A DNA stretch of 64,000 nt, taken from positions 62,001-126,000 of the forward strand of contig NZ_FOHJ01000007.1 in the NCBI RefSeq assembly GCF_900111405.1, written 5' to 3'. The position numbers were made by a program, and so were the translations under genes. The notes below the pieces were generated by a model. The model did not search any database and had not been told where the DNA came from. It saw only the letters and a list, made by a program, of their open reading frames with translations. Shown here in pieces: positions 35,835 to 44,625 of this stretch (positions are counted from its first letter, which is position 1; every line of letters starts with the position of its first letter). This DNA comes from Salinibacillus kushneri (lineage in GTDB: Bacteria > Bacillota > Bacilli > Bacillales > Alkalibacillaceae).

Positions 35835-36650
35835 TTAATTTGACTTAAGCTGAAAGGAGAAAGATGCATGGTCCTGTATGGGAATCCATGCTCCAATACC
35901 CTGTTTAGTAACATTTCGAACCTCTAATTTTTTCTTAGAACCTTTTAATATTAAATAAACCTCTCCGTAAGTAACAACACCCTTTTCATTTAATGCAGGT
36001 GCATAAGCATGTAAATAGCCAACATTTTTGGGTGAAACACCATAAGTCTGATCTTTTTTTGTCCCTGCACCTATCACTGTTTCAAAAGCAAGGGGTAGAT
36101 CTGTACTTGACTGTGCCTTCATTTGAATCATTTTTTTCACATCTTCTGCTCTTTCTGTCTTAGAAGTTAAACCACCTTTTACACGCTTTTCCTTCTCTTG
36201 AACATAGTTTAATGTCTTTTTCTCTTTACCGCCCAAGTTGTTTAATACATTGACATTAATCTCCTGATATTCCCAGTTCATGCTTGACTCATCTGATTTA
36301 TAATTTAAAGGCCAGTGCCCGAGATAAATTTCTCCGCGATAACCAAAGGCCAATTTAGATGGCTTTAAAGAGGATTCATTCAGCATTTTGATAAATTCAG
36401 GATTTTCAATTTTTACCTTAGAACTTTCAATGAGCTCGTTGGCCAAATCGTTTGGCTCTAAATAGGTTTGATCCTTTTTTGTATTCGGATAAGTATTTTC
36501 CTTTGATATATCCAGAACATGACTTGGAATGTTATCATTTGATTGGTCCTCTTTATCTTCTGTGTTTTCTTCTTCAGCTGTTAAGACAACAGGAAACATC
36601 ATAATTGTCACTAGGACAATCGATAAAAACACAAAACGCCTCTTTTTCAT
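35835..36650 (-). CDS. yfkD: YfkD-family secreted protein
   Basis: 271 aa from ATG 36650 (AAGGAG close upstream; GTG 36662 also possible). Signal peptide, then the family-typical stretch I-P-S-H-V-L-D-I-S-K-E-N-T-Y-P-N, then S-S-K-V-K-I-E-N-P-E and Y-R-G-E-I-Y-L-G-H-W-P-L. It resembles B. subtilis YfkD as I remember it, and position between pdaA and yfkF agrees. Molecular function unknown; acts outside the membrane. Confidence 0.82.
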   Translation of the reverse strand: MKKRRFVFLSIVLVTIMMFPVVLTAEEENTEDKEDQSNDNIPSHVLDISKENTYPNTKKDQTYLEPNDLANELIESSKVKIENPEFIKMLNESSLKPSKLAFGYRGEIYLGHWPLNYKSDESSMNWEYQEINVNVLNNLGGKEKKTLNYVQEKEKRVKGGLTSKTERAEDVKKMIQMKAQSSTDLPLAFETVIGAGTKKDQTYGVSPKNVGYLHAYAPALNEKGVVTYGEVYLILKGSKKKLEVRNVTKQGIGAWIPIQDHASFSFQLKSN

Positions 36651-36753
36651 ACGCTCCTTCACAGCCTTTCTTTCATTTTTCTCTTATTTTTATCTTTCGT
36701 TTTAAAATCTATGCAAAGGAATATACGGTCTCTACAGCCTTAAGGGATTTTGA

Positions 36754-36781
36754 TTGACATTACGTTAACATACGTTAAGAT
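36754..36781 (+). promoter_or_regulatory. SigA-type promoter with tandem 10-bp repeat (yfkF)
   Basis: TTGACA (36754-36759), 16-nt spacer, TAAGAT (36776-36781). The spacer contains two adjacent copies of TACGTTAA(C/G)A at 36761-36770 and 36771-36780, a likely operator overlapping the promoter. The regulator is unknown. Confidence 0.65.
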
Positions 36782-36820
36782 ACAAGAGGTTGTAAATAGA
36801 TAAATAAAGGAGGAATAAGG

Positions 36821-38008
36821 ATGGTATCGAAACGAGGCCGCTTTTATGTTTTAGTCGCTCTTGTTGGGATTTCGGGTTTTTCTCAAGGGATGCTTCTTCC
36901 CTTAATAGCGATTATATTAGAACAAAGTGGAATCTCTTCTTCTATTAATGGACTGCATGCAACCGGGCTTTACATTGGGGTATTAATTGCTTCTCCATTT
37001 ATGGAAAAACCGTTACGAAAAATCGGTTATAAGCCTATGATTCTTATCGGAGGTGCCTTGGTATTCACCTCCTTATTCTTCTTCACCTTATGGGAAGCAC
37101 TATGGTTCTGGTTTATCCTGCGCTTAATGATTGGAATTGGGGATCAAATGCTTAACTTCAGTACACAAACATGGATTACATCAACCAGTGATCCTGCTAA
37201 TAGAGGCCGGGATATTGCCACATACGGGCTATCCTTTGGGGCAGGTTTTACACTTGGCCCCCTTATGACACAGCTCATTTCAATACATGTAACCTTGCCT
37301 TTTATTATTAGCTCTATTCTTTGTATTCTTGTCTGGTCCATGATGTTTATGGTACGTAATGAACTTCCAACAATAGAAAATGAGGATGTAGATTTTCGCT
37401 CCAATAGAAGTTCATTTAAACGATTTTACCAGGCAGCAAAAATAGCATGGGTCGCCTTTTTACCTCCATTCACTTACGGATTACTTGAAGCATCACTACA
37501 TGGCAATTTTCCGGTTTACGGTATGCGAATTGGTCATGATATTGACATGCTATCTTATATTCTGCCTTGCTTTGCAGGCGGAAGTATTATCACACAGCTT
37601 CCACTAGGAGCTCTTAGTGATAAAATAGGTCGAAAAAAGGTTCTTTTATCAGTCATTGGTGGGGGAATTATCATCTTTTTTATGGCATCAATTTTTGAAC
37701 AATCCACTATCGGACTCTTTATTAGTTTTATTTTAGCGGGTATGTGTGTGGGTTCAATTTTTTCATTAGGAGTTTCCTACATGACGGATTTATTACCAAA
37801 GAACCTGCTCCCGGCCGGAAATATATTATGCGGAATATTCTTTAGCCTTGGCAGTATTATCGGACCTTTTGCAGGTGGTTTGTTTATTGAATATTTTCCT
37901 GACTTATCCTTTTTCCATATGATTACACTATCATTAATTCTCATCTGGCTGGTGATTTTTAATAAAAAGACAAACGCTTATTCTAAAACCTCTAGTCAAA
38001 TGATGTAA
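36821..38008 (+). CDS. yfkF: MFS transporter (YfkF-like)
   Basis: 395 aa with 12 helices. Motif A-like loop L-S-D-K-I-G-R-K-K between helices 8 and 9, and N-R-G-R-D-I-A-T-Y-G in the first half. GGAGGAATAAGG site. The neighbours yfkD (minus) and yfkHIJ match B. subtilis. Probable drug or metabolite exporter under the repeat-containing promoter upstream. Confidence 0.87.
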   Translation: MVSKRGRFYVLVALVGISGFSQGMLLPLIAIILEQSGISSSINGLHATGLYIGVLIASPFMEKPLRKIGYKPMILIGGALVFTSLFFFTLWEALWFWFILRLMIGIGDQMLNFSTQTWITSTSDPANRGRDIATYGLSFGAGFTLGPLMTQLISIHVTLPFIISSILCILVWSMMFMVRNELPTIENEDVDFRSNRSSFKRFYQAAKIAWVAFLPPFTYGLLEASLHGNFPVYGMRIGHDIDMLSYILPCFAGGSIITQLPLGALSDKIGRKKVLLSVIGGGIIIFFMASIFEQSTIGLFISFILAGMCVGSIFSLGVSYMTDLLPKNLLPAGNILCGIFFSLGSIIGPFAGGLFIEYFPDLSFFHMITLSLILIWLVIFNKKTNAYSKTSSQMM

Positions 38009-38111
38009 AATATCTTATTGACGGTTAATAAGGTTCCTCCTTATGGTTAACCGTTTCCGCTCTGAGAATAACAGTAAACATAACATACGATTAAAACCAA
38101 TTTAGTATTAT

Positions 38112-38143
38112 AAACGCTCAGGAAATTACCTGAGCGTTTTTTT
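38112..38143 (+). terminator. Terminator of yfkF
   Basis: AAACGCTCAGG / CCTGAGCGTTT stem then TTTTTTT. A second, T-run-less hairpin (ACGGTTAA / TTAACCGT) lies at about 38020-38056. Confidence 0.88.
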
Positions 38144-38284
38144 AGGTAAAAAATGACTTCTTTTTTTAACTCCTGCCCTTAGATGCTATGGATATATACT
38201 CGAAGTTTCCACTTGTTGATTATGATTTATTTCCAATTAGGTTAATCTGATCAAACATTTAAATGGAATCTCGCATATAATATG

Positions 38285-38319
38285 TTATAATAATAATAGT
38301 TAGATAATAATTATTATAA
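38285..38319 (+). promoter_or_regulatory. Tandem PerR/Fur-type boxes upstream of zosA
   Basis: 38305-38319 TAATAATTATTATAA differs at one defined position from the PerR consensus TTATAATNATTATAA. 38285-38299 TTATAATAATAATAG differs at two. TATAAT hexamers at 38276-38281 and 38286-38291 could be -10 boxes under the operators. B. subtilis zosA is PerR-controlled (known), so repression by PerR and induction by peroxide are likely. The region is very AT-rich, so chance matches are possible. Confidence 0.6.
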
Positions 38320-38422
38320 TTTAAACGTGGTGATTACATCTCTCTTATTGTACAGAGCTTTCCTATTCAAATAGCTTACATAAACAAGAATATTTTTCAA
38401 TTAGGTGAAGGGAGTTGAGAAT

Positions 38423-40360
38423 ATGGGATTAGAATTATCCTACCCAGTAAATGAAGAAGCACAAAGACCTAAACGTCATCCATTTTTCCATTGGTTTAAA
38501 AATATTTCTAACCACCTGGAGTTAATAGCAGCCCTGTTAAGTGGTGTCCTTATTTTATTTGCATGGGCGACTGAAGCTTATTTTTCGCACTCAATTACCG
38601 TATTTTTATATGTTTCAGCCTATATCATTGGTGGATTTGCCAAAGCGAAGGAAGGTATTGAGGATACGATTACAAATAAAGATTTAAATGTTGAATTACT
38701 TATGATTATCGCTGCTATAGGATCTGCGATTATCGGATATTGGATGGAAGGAGCTATCCTCATTTTCATCTTTGCTTTAAGTGGTGCTCTTGAAACGTAT
38801 ACAATGAATAAAAGTGAAAAGGAACTCTCTTCCCTTATGAAGTTACAGCCCGACGAAGCTGTTCGCATTACAGGAAATAAAACAGAAACAGTACCTGTCT
38901 TAGCTTTGCAATTAAACGATCACATTTTAGTCAAAGCCGGTGAAAGAATTCCGGCAGATGGCATAATCCTCCGTGGTCGTACAGCCATTGATGAATCTGC
39001 CATTACTGGTGAATCAATGCCTGTTGAAAAGGAATTAGATGATAACGTTTTTGCCGGTACAGTCAATTTAAATGGAAGTCTTGTTGTAGAATTAACCAAA
39101 TCACCTAGCGAGAGTGTATTTCAAAAGATTATACACCTTGTTCAGGCTGCAAAAAGTGAGCGCTCCCCGTCTCAGCTCTTTATTGAACGCTTTGAAGGAA
39201 CCTATGTGAAGATTGTCCTTATCGGGGCAGCTCTTATGATGTTTTTGCCCCACTATTTATTCGACTGGACCTGGCAGGATACTTTTTACCGAGCCATGAT
39301 TTTTCTCGTAGTAGCTTCTCCATGTGCACTTGTAGCTTCGATTATGCCGGCTACCTTATCAGGTATTTCCAACGGGGCACGTCATGGAATTTTATTTAAA
39401 GGTGGCGTCCACTTAGAAAACCTTTCACACATTAAAGCTATTGCCCTTGATAAAACAGGTACGCTAACAAATGGAGAGCCTGAAGTAACAGATTTCTATC
39501 TAGCCAACAATGAAAATAAAAACAAAGTCTTAGATATAGTTGGTTCTATGGAAAAAGAGTCAACACATCCACTGGCTCAGGCTATTGTTCAATATACAAA
39601 ACATCACAACATTTATTTAACTACTGAAATAGACGAGATGATGAACACAGCAGGAAACGGTATTTCTGCTACTATTGCAGGAGTTAACTGGAAAATTGGT
39701 AAAGCCGAATTTATCGGTTTTGAGCAGGCAAAATCTTTTCAGAAGGGCCTTCATGAGGAACTGGCTGAACAGGGAAAAACCATTGTATTTGTTTCCCAAG
39801 ATGATCAGATTATAGCATTGTTCGCTTTAAAGGATACTGTTCGGGAGGATGCAAAAGAGGCAATCAAAGTTTTAAATAACGAAGGGATTCAAACCATAAT
39901 GATTACCGGTGATAATGAAAAAACAGCTAAAGCTATCGCTGAAGAATGCGGCATCACAGAATATTACGCCAATTGCCTTCCAGAAGAAAAAGTAGAAAGA
40001 CTTAAGGATTTACAAAAAGAATATAAATCTGTAGCCATGACAGGAGATGGTATTAATGATGCCCCAGCTCTCGCTACTTCAAATCTGGGCATTGCGATGG
40101 GAGAAGGAACGGATGTTGCGTTAGAGACTTCTGACATGGTACTCATGAAAAATGATTTACCCAAAATCGCCTATGCAGTTTCCTTATCTAAAAAAATGAA
40201 TCGTATTGTTAAACAAAATGTAGTCTTTTCCGTTACTGTCATCATCGTTCTATTGCTAACCAACTTCCTGCAAAGCCTTAATCTCCCATTAGGTGTAGTG
40301 GGCCACGAAGGGAGTACGATTCTCGTTATCCTGAATGGATTGAGGATGCTTAGAAGTTAA
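38423..40360 (+). CDS. zosA: Heavy-metal P1B-type ATPase, ZosA-like
   Basis: 645 aa from ATG 38423 (GGGAG 8 nt upstream). No N-terminal HMA domain. Transmembrane S-P-C-A-L motif, phosphorylation loop D-K-T-G-T-L-T, T-G-E-S actuator loop, H-P-L-A-Q in the N domain, and hinge G-D-G-I-N-D-A-P-A-L. Size and lack of HMA match B. subtilis ZosA (about 637 aa), which imports zinc during peroxide stress; CadA-type export cannot be ruled out from sequence alone. PerR-like boxes upstream favour ZosA. Confidence 0.85.
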   Translation: MGLELSYPVNEEAQRPKRHPFFHWFKNISNHLELIAALLSGVLILFAWATEAYFSHSITVFLYVSAYIIGGFAKAKEGIEDTITNKDLNVELLMIIAAIGSAIIGYWMEGAILIFIFALSGALETYTMNKSEKELSSLMKLQPDEAVRITGNKTETVPVLALQLNDHILVKAGERIPADGIILRGRTAIDESAITGESMPVEKELDDNVFAGTVNLNGSLVVELTKSPSESVFQKIIHLVQAAKSERSPSQLFIERFEGTYVKIVLIGAALMMFLPHYLFDWTWQDTFYRAMIFLVVASPCALVASIMPATLSGISNGARHGILFKGGVHLENLSHIKAIALDKTGTLTNGEPEVTDFYLANNENKNKVLDIVGSMEKESTHPLAQAIVQYTKHHNIYLTTEIDEMMNTAGNGISATIAGVNWKIGKAEFIGFEQAKSFQKGLHEELAEQGKTIVFVSQDDQIIALFALKDTVREDAKEAIKVLNNEGIQTIMITGDNEKTAKAIAEECGITEYYANCLPEEKVERLKDLQKEYKSVAMTGDGINDAPALATSNLGIAMGEGTDVALETSDMVLMKNDLPKIAYAVSLSKKMNRIVKQNVVFSVTVIIVLLLTNFLQSLNLPLGVVGHEGSTILVILNGLRMLRS

Positions 40361-40514
40361 TTTAAAATAAGTAGTTCGATACCTTAGAGAAAATATAAAA
40401 TAACAGATGAAATAACATACTAAAACACAGTATGTTTAGTACCTTAAATAACAGTACAAATATTAAATATAACCATTTGGATTTAAATACCAAACAGAAC
40501 TACTTAAAATGAAA

Positions 40515-40548
40515 AGAACCTGCTTTTGTGTCAAGCAGGTTCTTTTTA
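40515..40548 (+). terminator. Bidirectional terminator between zosA and yfkH
   Basis: AGAACCTGCTT / AAGCAGGTTCT stem with TTTTT on the plus strand and TTTT on the minus strand. Confidence 0.85.
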
Positions 40549-40594
40549 TGGGCTATCAAGCAAGCATACATAAACGTAAAAAAGGATTACCCTT

Positions 40595-41425
40595 TTATCG
40601 CCACCCCTGCCGTTTCATTTTATATAGCGTAGCGTTCATCTCTCCGCCCAAAATAATAATAAGGGCAGATAAATAAAGCCAAATCATGAGTACAATCATC
40701 GCACCCAGACTTCCGTATCTTGCATCATAGTGGCCAAAGTTTTCAACGTAAAATGCAAATACGAAGGAAACAAGCTGCCAGCCAAAGGTAGCAACAATGG
40801 CTCCTGGCAATGCTTCTGAAAAGCCAACACGTTTTTCAGGTGAAATTTTATATAAGAAGATGAAAATAATGAGCATCACGATTGATGAAACCACCAGGCG
40901 TAAAGCATTCCAAACTTGCATAAATTCGTCACTTGCACCAAAAAAGGAAAACAAGTAAATCCCAACCAGTTCTCCAAACACAGGTAATAGCAAAGCAGTA
41001 ATAATAACTAAATACATGGCTACAGTCAGAACCATCGAAATAAGCCTTGCTAAAATAAACGACCGTCTGGGTTCGATTTCATAGGTTAAATTAATCACTA
41101 TAATTAAAGCATTAATTCCATTTGATGCAATAAAAAGAGTACTTATTAGTCCAATTGACAGCAATTGTCCATTTTTATTATTCATGAGCTGCCCGATATT
41201 TTCTTCAATAAAATTCATTGTATCCACTGGTACATAACTACCAACAAGTGATAACATTTGATCAACCGTTACGGGGATATAAGCTAATAGCGTTAATAAA
41301 AAAATAATAAACGGAAAAAGTGAAAGTAGAAAAAAATAGGCAAGCTGTGCGGCTCGCCCTCCTACATCGTCCTCTATATAACGAAAAAACATTCTTTTGA
41401 AAAACTTACGAACTTTTGGGATCAA
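40595..41425 (-). CDS. yfkH: YihY/BrkB-family membrane protein (YfkH)
   Basis: About 276 aa from TTG 41425 (GGGGTGA upstream); the longer TTG at 41476 lacks a site and would overlap yfkI. Six helices, with D-D-V-G-G-R-A-A-Q-L-A-Y-F-F-L-L-S-L-F-P near the start and the P-G-A-x-x-A-x-x-x-W-Q region, both typical of the family once misnamed ribonuclease BN. Function unknown. Last gene of the yfkJ-I-H operon. Confidence 0.85.
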   Translation of the reverse strand: MIPKVRKFFKRMFFRYIEDDVGGRAAQLAYFFLLSLFPFIIFLLTLLAYIPVTVDQMLSLVGSYVPVDTMNFIEENIGQLMNNKNGQLLSIGLISTLFIASNGINALIIVINLTYEIEPRRSFILARLISMVLTVAMYLVIITALLLPVFGELVGIYLFSFFGASDEFMQVWNALRLVVSSIVMLIIFIFLYKISPEKRVGFSEALPGAIVATFGWQLVSFVFAFYVENFGHYDARYGSLGAMIVLMIWLYLSALIIILGGEMNATLYKMKRQGWR

Positions 41426-41450
41426 ATTTTTCACCCCAGTAATCGTTTTG

Positions 41451-41717
41451 TTACCCCTGCTTGGGTCTTTTTTCAATCATATTATCCGCATCATCAAGCT
41501 GTTTAATGATGGAATCTGCATAATACTCAATTTCTTCAACGGTTGTTCTTAAAACTTCAAAAGCCTTAGCGGGATCTTCCCGGTAACTCCGTATTTGACC
41601 TAATACATCCCGTCCAAATTCTTTCGCACCTTCTCTTGTTTCACGATGAAACAAAGAACATAAAGCCCCTAGTGTAGCGCCTATAAGTACACCACGCTTC
41701 CATCGATTTTGCTTCAC
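41451..41717 (-). CDS. yfkI: YtxH-like small protein (YfkI position)
   Basis: 88 aa. Short hydrophobic N-terminal segment (G-V-L-I-G-A-T-L-G-A-L), then a long amphipathic helix region, as in YtxH-type membrane-tethered proteins. Lies 13 nt after yfkJ with GGAGGAAAG upstream. The name rests on position in the conserved yfkJIH cluster. Confidence 0.7.
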   Translation of the reverse strand: MKQNRWKRGVLIGATLGALCSLFHRETREGAKEFGRDVLGQIRSYREDPAKAFEVLRTTVEEIEYYADSIIKQLDDADNMIEKRPKQG

Positions 41718-41730
41718 TTTCCTTTCCTCC

Positions 41731-42204
41731 TTAAAGATTCCACTTCTTTTTTATGTCTTCTAATAAATATTTACAACCTTCCTCCACTAATTCATAAACA
41801 TAATCAAAATTACCTGTAAAATAAGGGTCAGGTACATCCTTCTCCACTGGATTAGGTACATAATCCATTAAACGCCTGATTTCAACCTGACCAGATGGTT
41901 CTCTGAGTGCATGTAAATCTCTAATATTTTGCACATCCATACCTATAATATATGCAAACTTGGCCCAATCAGTCATATCAACTTGTCTTGCTTTGATTCC
42001 TTCTACTGAAACAGACCTTTTTGATAAAAGCTCTTGTGTTCCTTTATGTGGTGGTTCACCCACATGCCATTGTCCAATACCTGCAGAGTCTGTTTCTATG
42101 GTGTCAGAAAGCCCTTCCTTTTCAACCTTTTGCCGAAAAATTGCTTCCGCCATAGGAGATCGGCAGATATTTCCCAGGCAAACAAATAAAACGTTTATCT
42201 TCAT
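41731..42204 (-). CDS. yfkJ: Low-molecular-weight protein-tyrosine phosphatase (YfkJ)
   Basis: 157 aa from ATG 42204 (GAAGGTGGAAAG upstream). Catalytic P-loop V-C-L-G-N-I-C-R-S-P (Cys near 9, Arg near 15) and the general-acid D-P-Y-F loop in V-P-D-P-Y-F-T-G. Cytoplasmic phosphotyrosine phosphatase, linked to stress resistance in B. subtilis. First gene of the yfkJIH operon. Confidence 0.92.
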   Translation of the reverse strand: MKINVLFVCLGNICRSPMAEAIFRQKVEKEGLSDTIETDSAGIGQWHVGEPPHKGTQELLSKRSVSVEGIKARQVDMTDWAKFAYIIGMDVQNIRDLHALREPSGQVEIRRLMDYVPNPVEKDVPDPYFTGNFDYVYELVEEGCKYLLEDIKKKWNL

Positions 42205-42379
42205 CTTTCCACCTTCTTCATTTAACATGGCCTATCCTCCATTAATATATCAAAAATTACGCAAAAATAGAAAAAATTCATCTTTTTTCGCTAATAACCT
42301 TGACATTTTATGAGAATTTTTAGAATATTTTATATATGGACAACTTATATACATTGATCTTATTTGAGGGGGGAAGCCA

Positions 42380-43783
42380 TTGGATAGTATTATCTCAAGC
42401 TTACAAACATTTAACGAGAAAGGCGCTGAATTTTTAGGCAATATTAGTGGTGTAATTTGGGGACCACCATTACTCATTCTACTCGTAGGAACAGGCCTAT
42501 TTTTAACCTTCAGACTGTTATTTTTACAATTTCGAGCTCTGCCCTATGCATTAAAACTAGTTGTTAGCAAACAGGATAAAAAGTCTGAAGGAGACATCAC
42601 CCACTACCAGGCTTTAACTACAGCACTCGCAGCTACTATTGGTACAGGTAACATCGCCGGGGTTGCTACTGCAGTTGTAGCTGGTGGGCCTGGAGCCGTT
42701 TTCTGGATGTGGATCACAGCACTTGTCGGCATGGCGACAAAATATGCAGAAGCCCTTTTAGCTGTTAAATACCGCACCAAAAATGAGCAAGGACTTATGG
42801 CTGGTGGGCCTATGTATTATTTGGAAAAGGGTCTGAATAACAAAGTAGGAAGAGTATTAGGTGTAGCCTTTGCCATTTTCGCATCCTTAGCTGCATTTGG
42901 TATCGGTAATATGACCCAATCCAATACAGCCGCTCTATCCTTACAAGATACGTTTAAAATTCCTCCTTTTGTAACCGGAATCGTATTTACGGTTTTAGCA
43001 GGTCTTGTAATTGTGGGAGGAATTAAGGCAATCGGAAAAGTAACGGCATTCTTTGTTCCGATTATGGCTGCATTTTATATTCTTGGCGGTCTTATTTTAA
43101 TTGTGATGAATTTTGATTTAGTTGGCCAAGCATTTGGTACTATTTTCTCTGAAGCATTCAGTTTAGAAGCCGGATTTGGAGGCTTACTTGGGGCAGCTAT
43201 TCGTTACGGGGTGGCTCGTGGACTATTCTCTAACGAAGCAGGTCTCGGTTCTGCACCAATTGCAGCTGCTGCAGCAAAAACGGACTATCCTGCACGTCAG
43301 GCATTAGTCTCCATGACACAGGTATTTATCGATACTATTATCGTATGTACGATTACCGGACTTACAATTGTTATGGCTGGTCAGTATGGAGGTGGAATGG
43401 ACAGTTCTGTATTAACAAGTGCTTCTTTTGCTCAGTTCTTGGGTGATACCGGAATGTATATTGTTACACTTGGCGTTCTATTCTTTACCTTCTCCACCAT
43501 TCTTGGCTGGTCCTATTACGGTGAACGGGCGATTGGGTATCTAGCCGGCGAAAATGGAGTCCGGATTTATCGTTATATATTTGTTGTATTTATTTTCATT
43601 GGATCGGTTGCAACCGTTGATGTTGTATTTACTTTCTCTGATGTAGCCAACGGACTGATGGCCTTTCCGAACTTGGTCGGACTAATCGCCTTATCTGGAG
43701 TGGTTGTGGCTGAGACCAGACGATTTAAAAAAGTCGCTGAAAAGGAAAAGCAGGAAAGAAAATCTAGAGATGTATCAGCATAA
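42380..43783 (+). CDS. Sodium:amino-acid (alanine/glycine) symporter, AGCS family
   Basis: 467 aa from TTG 42380 with GAGGGGGG upstream. About 11 helices. The AGCS signature G-T-G-N-I-A-G-V-A-T-A appears near residue 90, G-G-P-M-Y-Y-L near 137, and N-E-A-G-L-G-S-A-P-I-A-A-A near 290. Uses Na+ to import alanine or glycine, sometimes glutamine (AlsT). Monocistronic, with its own terminator. Confidence 0.93.
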   Translation: MDSIISSLQTFNEKGAEFLGNISGVIWGPPLLILLVGTGLFLTFRLLFLQFRALPYALKLVVSKQDKKSEGDITHYQALTTALAATIGTGNIAGVATAVVAGGPGAVFWMWITALVGMATKYAEALLAVKYRTKNEQGLMAGGPMYYLEKGLNNKVGRVLGVAFAIFASLAAFGIGNMTQSNTAALSLQDTFKIPPFVTGIVFTVLAGLVIVGGIKAIGKVTAFFVPIMAAFYILGGLILIVMNFDLVGQAFGTIFSEAFSLEAGFGGLLGAAIRYGVARGLFSNEAGLGSAPIAAAAAKTDYPARQALVSMTQVFIDTIIVCTITGLTIVMAGQYGGGMDSSVLTSASFAQFLGDTGMYIVTLGVLFFTFSTILGWSYYGERAIGYLAGENGVRIYRYIFVVFIFIGSVATVDVVFTFSDVANGLMAFPNLVGLIALSGVVVAETRRFKKVAEKEKQERKSRDVSA

Positions 43784-43787
43784 AATG

Positions 43788-43827
43788 AAGGTACCTGCTG
43801 TCATATAGCAGGTACCTTTTATTTTTT
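43788..43827 (+). terminator. Terminator of the AGCS gene
   Basis: AAGGTACCTGCT / AGCAGGTACCTT stem followed by TTTATTTTTTT. Confidence 0.9.
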
Positions 43828-43968
43828 TGCTCAATGATGAATTATTAAACTTAAAATAAAATATTCTCATATATTTTAAAATTTATTATTCCTGTCATAA
43901 ATAGAATGAACACAACTACTTGAGGCCTATTCAGGCCACAACTTTTGTGCTCCCTTTTATGAACCACT

Positions 43969-44625
43969 TTATTTACTCACAGGAACATTTTCCAAGTCAT
44001 GTGCCCATTCTACATCAACTGTCTCTGGCAAAGATAATTTAGGCTGAATCTGATTTCTTTGATTAACCAGACCCGATTGGTAATCACCCGGGAAAAACTG
44101 AACATATAATGTATTTCCTGCCTCGACAATTTGTGCCACATCTTTTGATTCAAAAGCATCATCAGACATCGTTGTTTTATAGCTGCCAAAGATGACAAGA
44201 TTATCATTCTTATGCGCTAATATTTCAGGCCGAGCAAAGTCTGAGAAAACGACCACTTTTTCAATATGGTCAGGAACCTTATGTTCTGTCATTGGCAGCG
44301 CTCCGGTATGAACCTCCTCTGAAACAGCAGCCTTTACTTCATCAACAATTCCGAGGCTGCTTGCCATATAAAAGCTTATACCCGCAAATCCAATCAAACC
44401 TATAAACACAATCGATAGAACATCAAATTTTAAAAAGGGCATTTTCTCTTTCGATGAAAAGAGATAGATTAAGACTTCTAAACCAATAACAACGAGGATA
44501 ACGGGCCACCAGACTAATAACATTTTAACGACCTTTTCATTTCCAAAATTCGCAACCAGCAGAGTTACTCCTAAAAGAATTAACAGTAACCCCATGGAAA
44601 AGGTTCCGATTCTCCATTGCCTCAT
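43969..44625 (-). CDS. LiaI/LiaF-like membrane protein of the ECF operon
   Basis: 218 aa from ATG 44625, sharing one base with the upstream stop (TAATG), GGAGGAGAGG upstream. Two helices at about 8-28 and 36-54 (the LiaI/LiaF-type W-W-P-V-I-L-V-V-I-G-L-E pattern), a third at about 68-88, then a beta-rich domain of about 125 residues likely outside the cell (V-V-V-F-S-D-F-A-R-P). Resembles LiaF, a negative regulator of envelope-stress signalling, but without its kinase partner. Last gene of the sigma operon. Confidence 0.72.
   Translation of the reverse strand: MRQWRIGTFSMGLLLILLGVTLLVANFGNEKVVKMLLVWWPVILVVIGLEVLIYLFSSKEKMPFLKFDVLSIVFIGLIGFAGISFYMASSLGIVDEVKAAVSEEVHTGALPMTEHKVPDHIEKVVVFSDFARPEILAHKNDNLVIFGSYKTTMSDDAFESKDVAQIVEAGNTLYVQFFPGDYQSGLVNQRNQIQPKLSLPETVDVEWAHDLENVPVSK

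Noticed and set aside
41960-42313. 117-codon plus-strand frame
   Set aside because: Lies opposite yfkJ, whose catalytic motifs are clear; no ribosome site.
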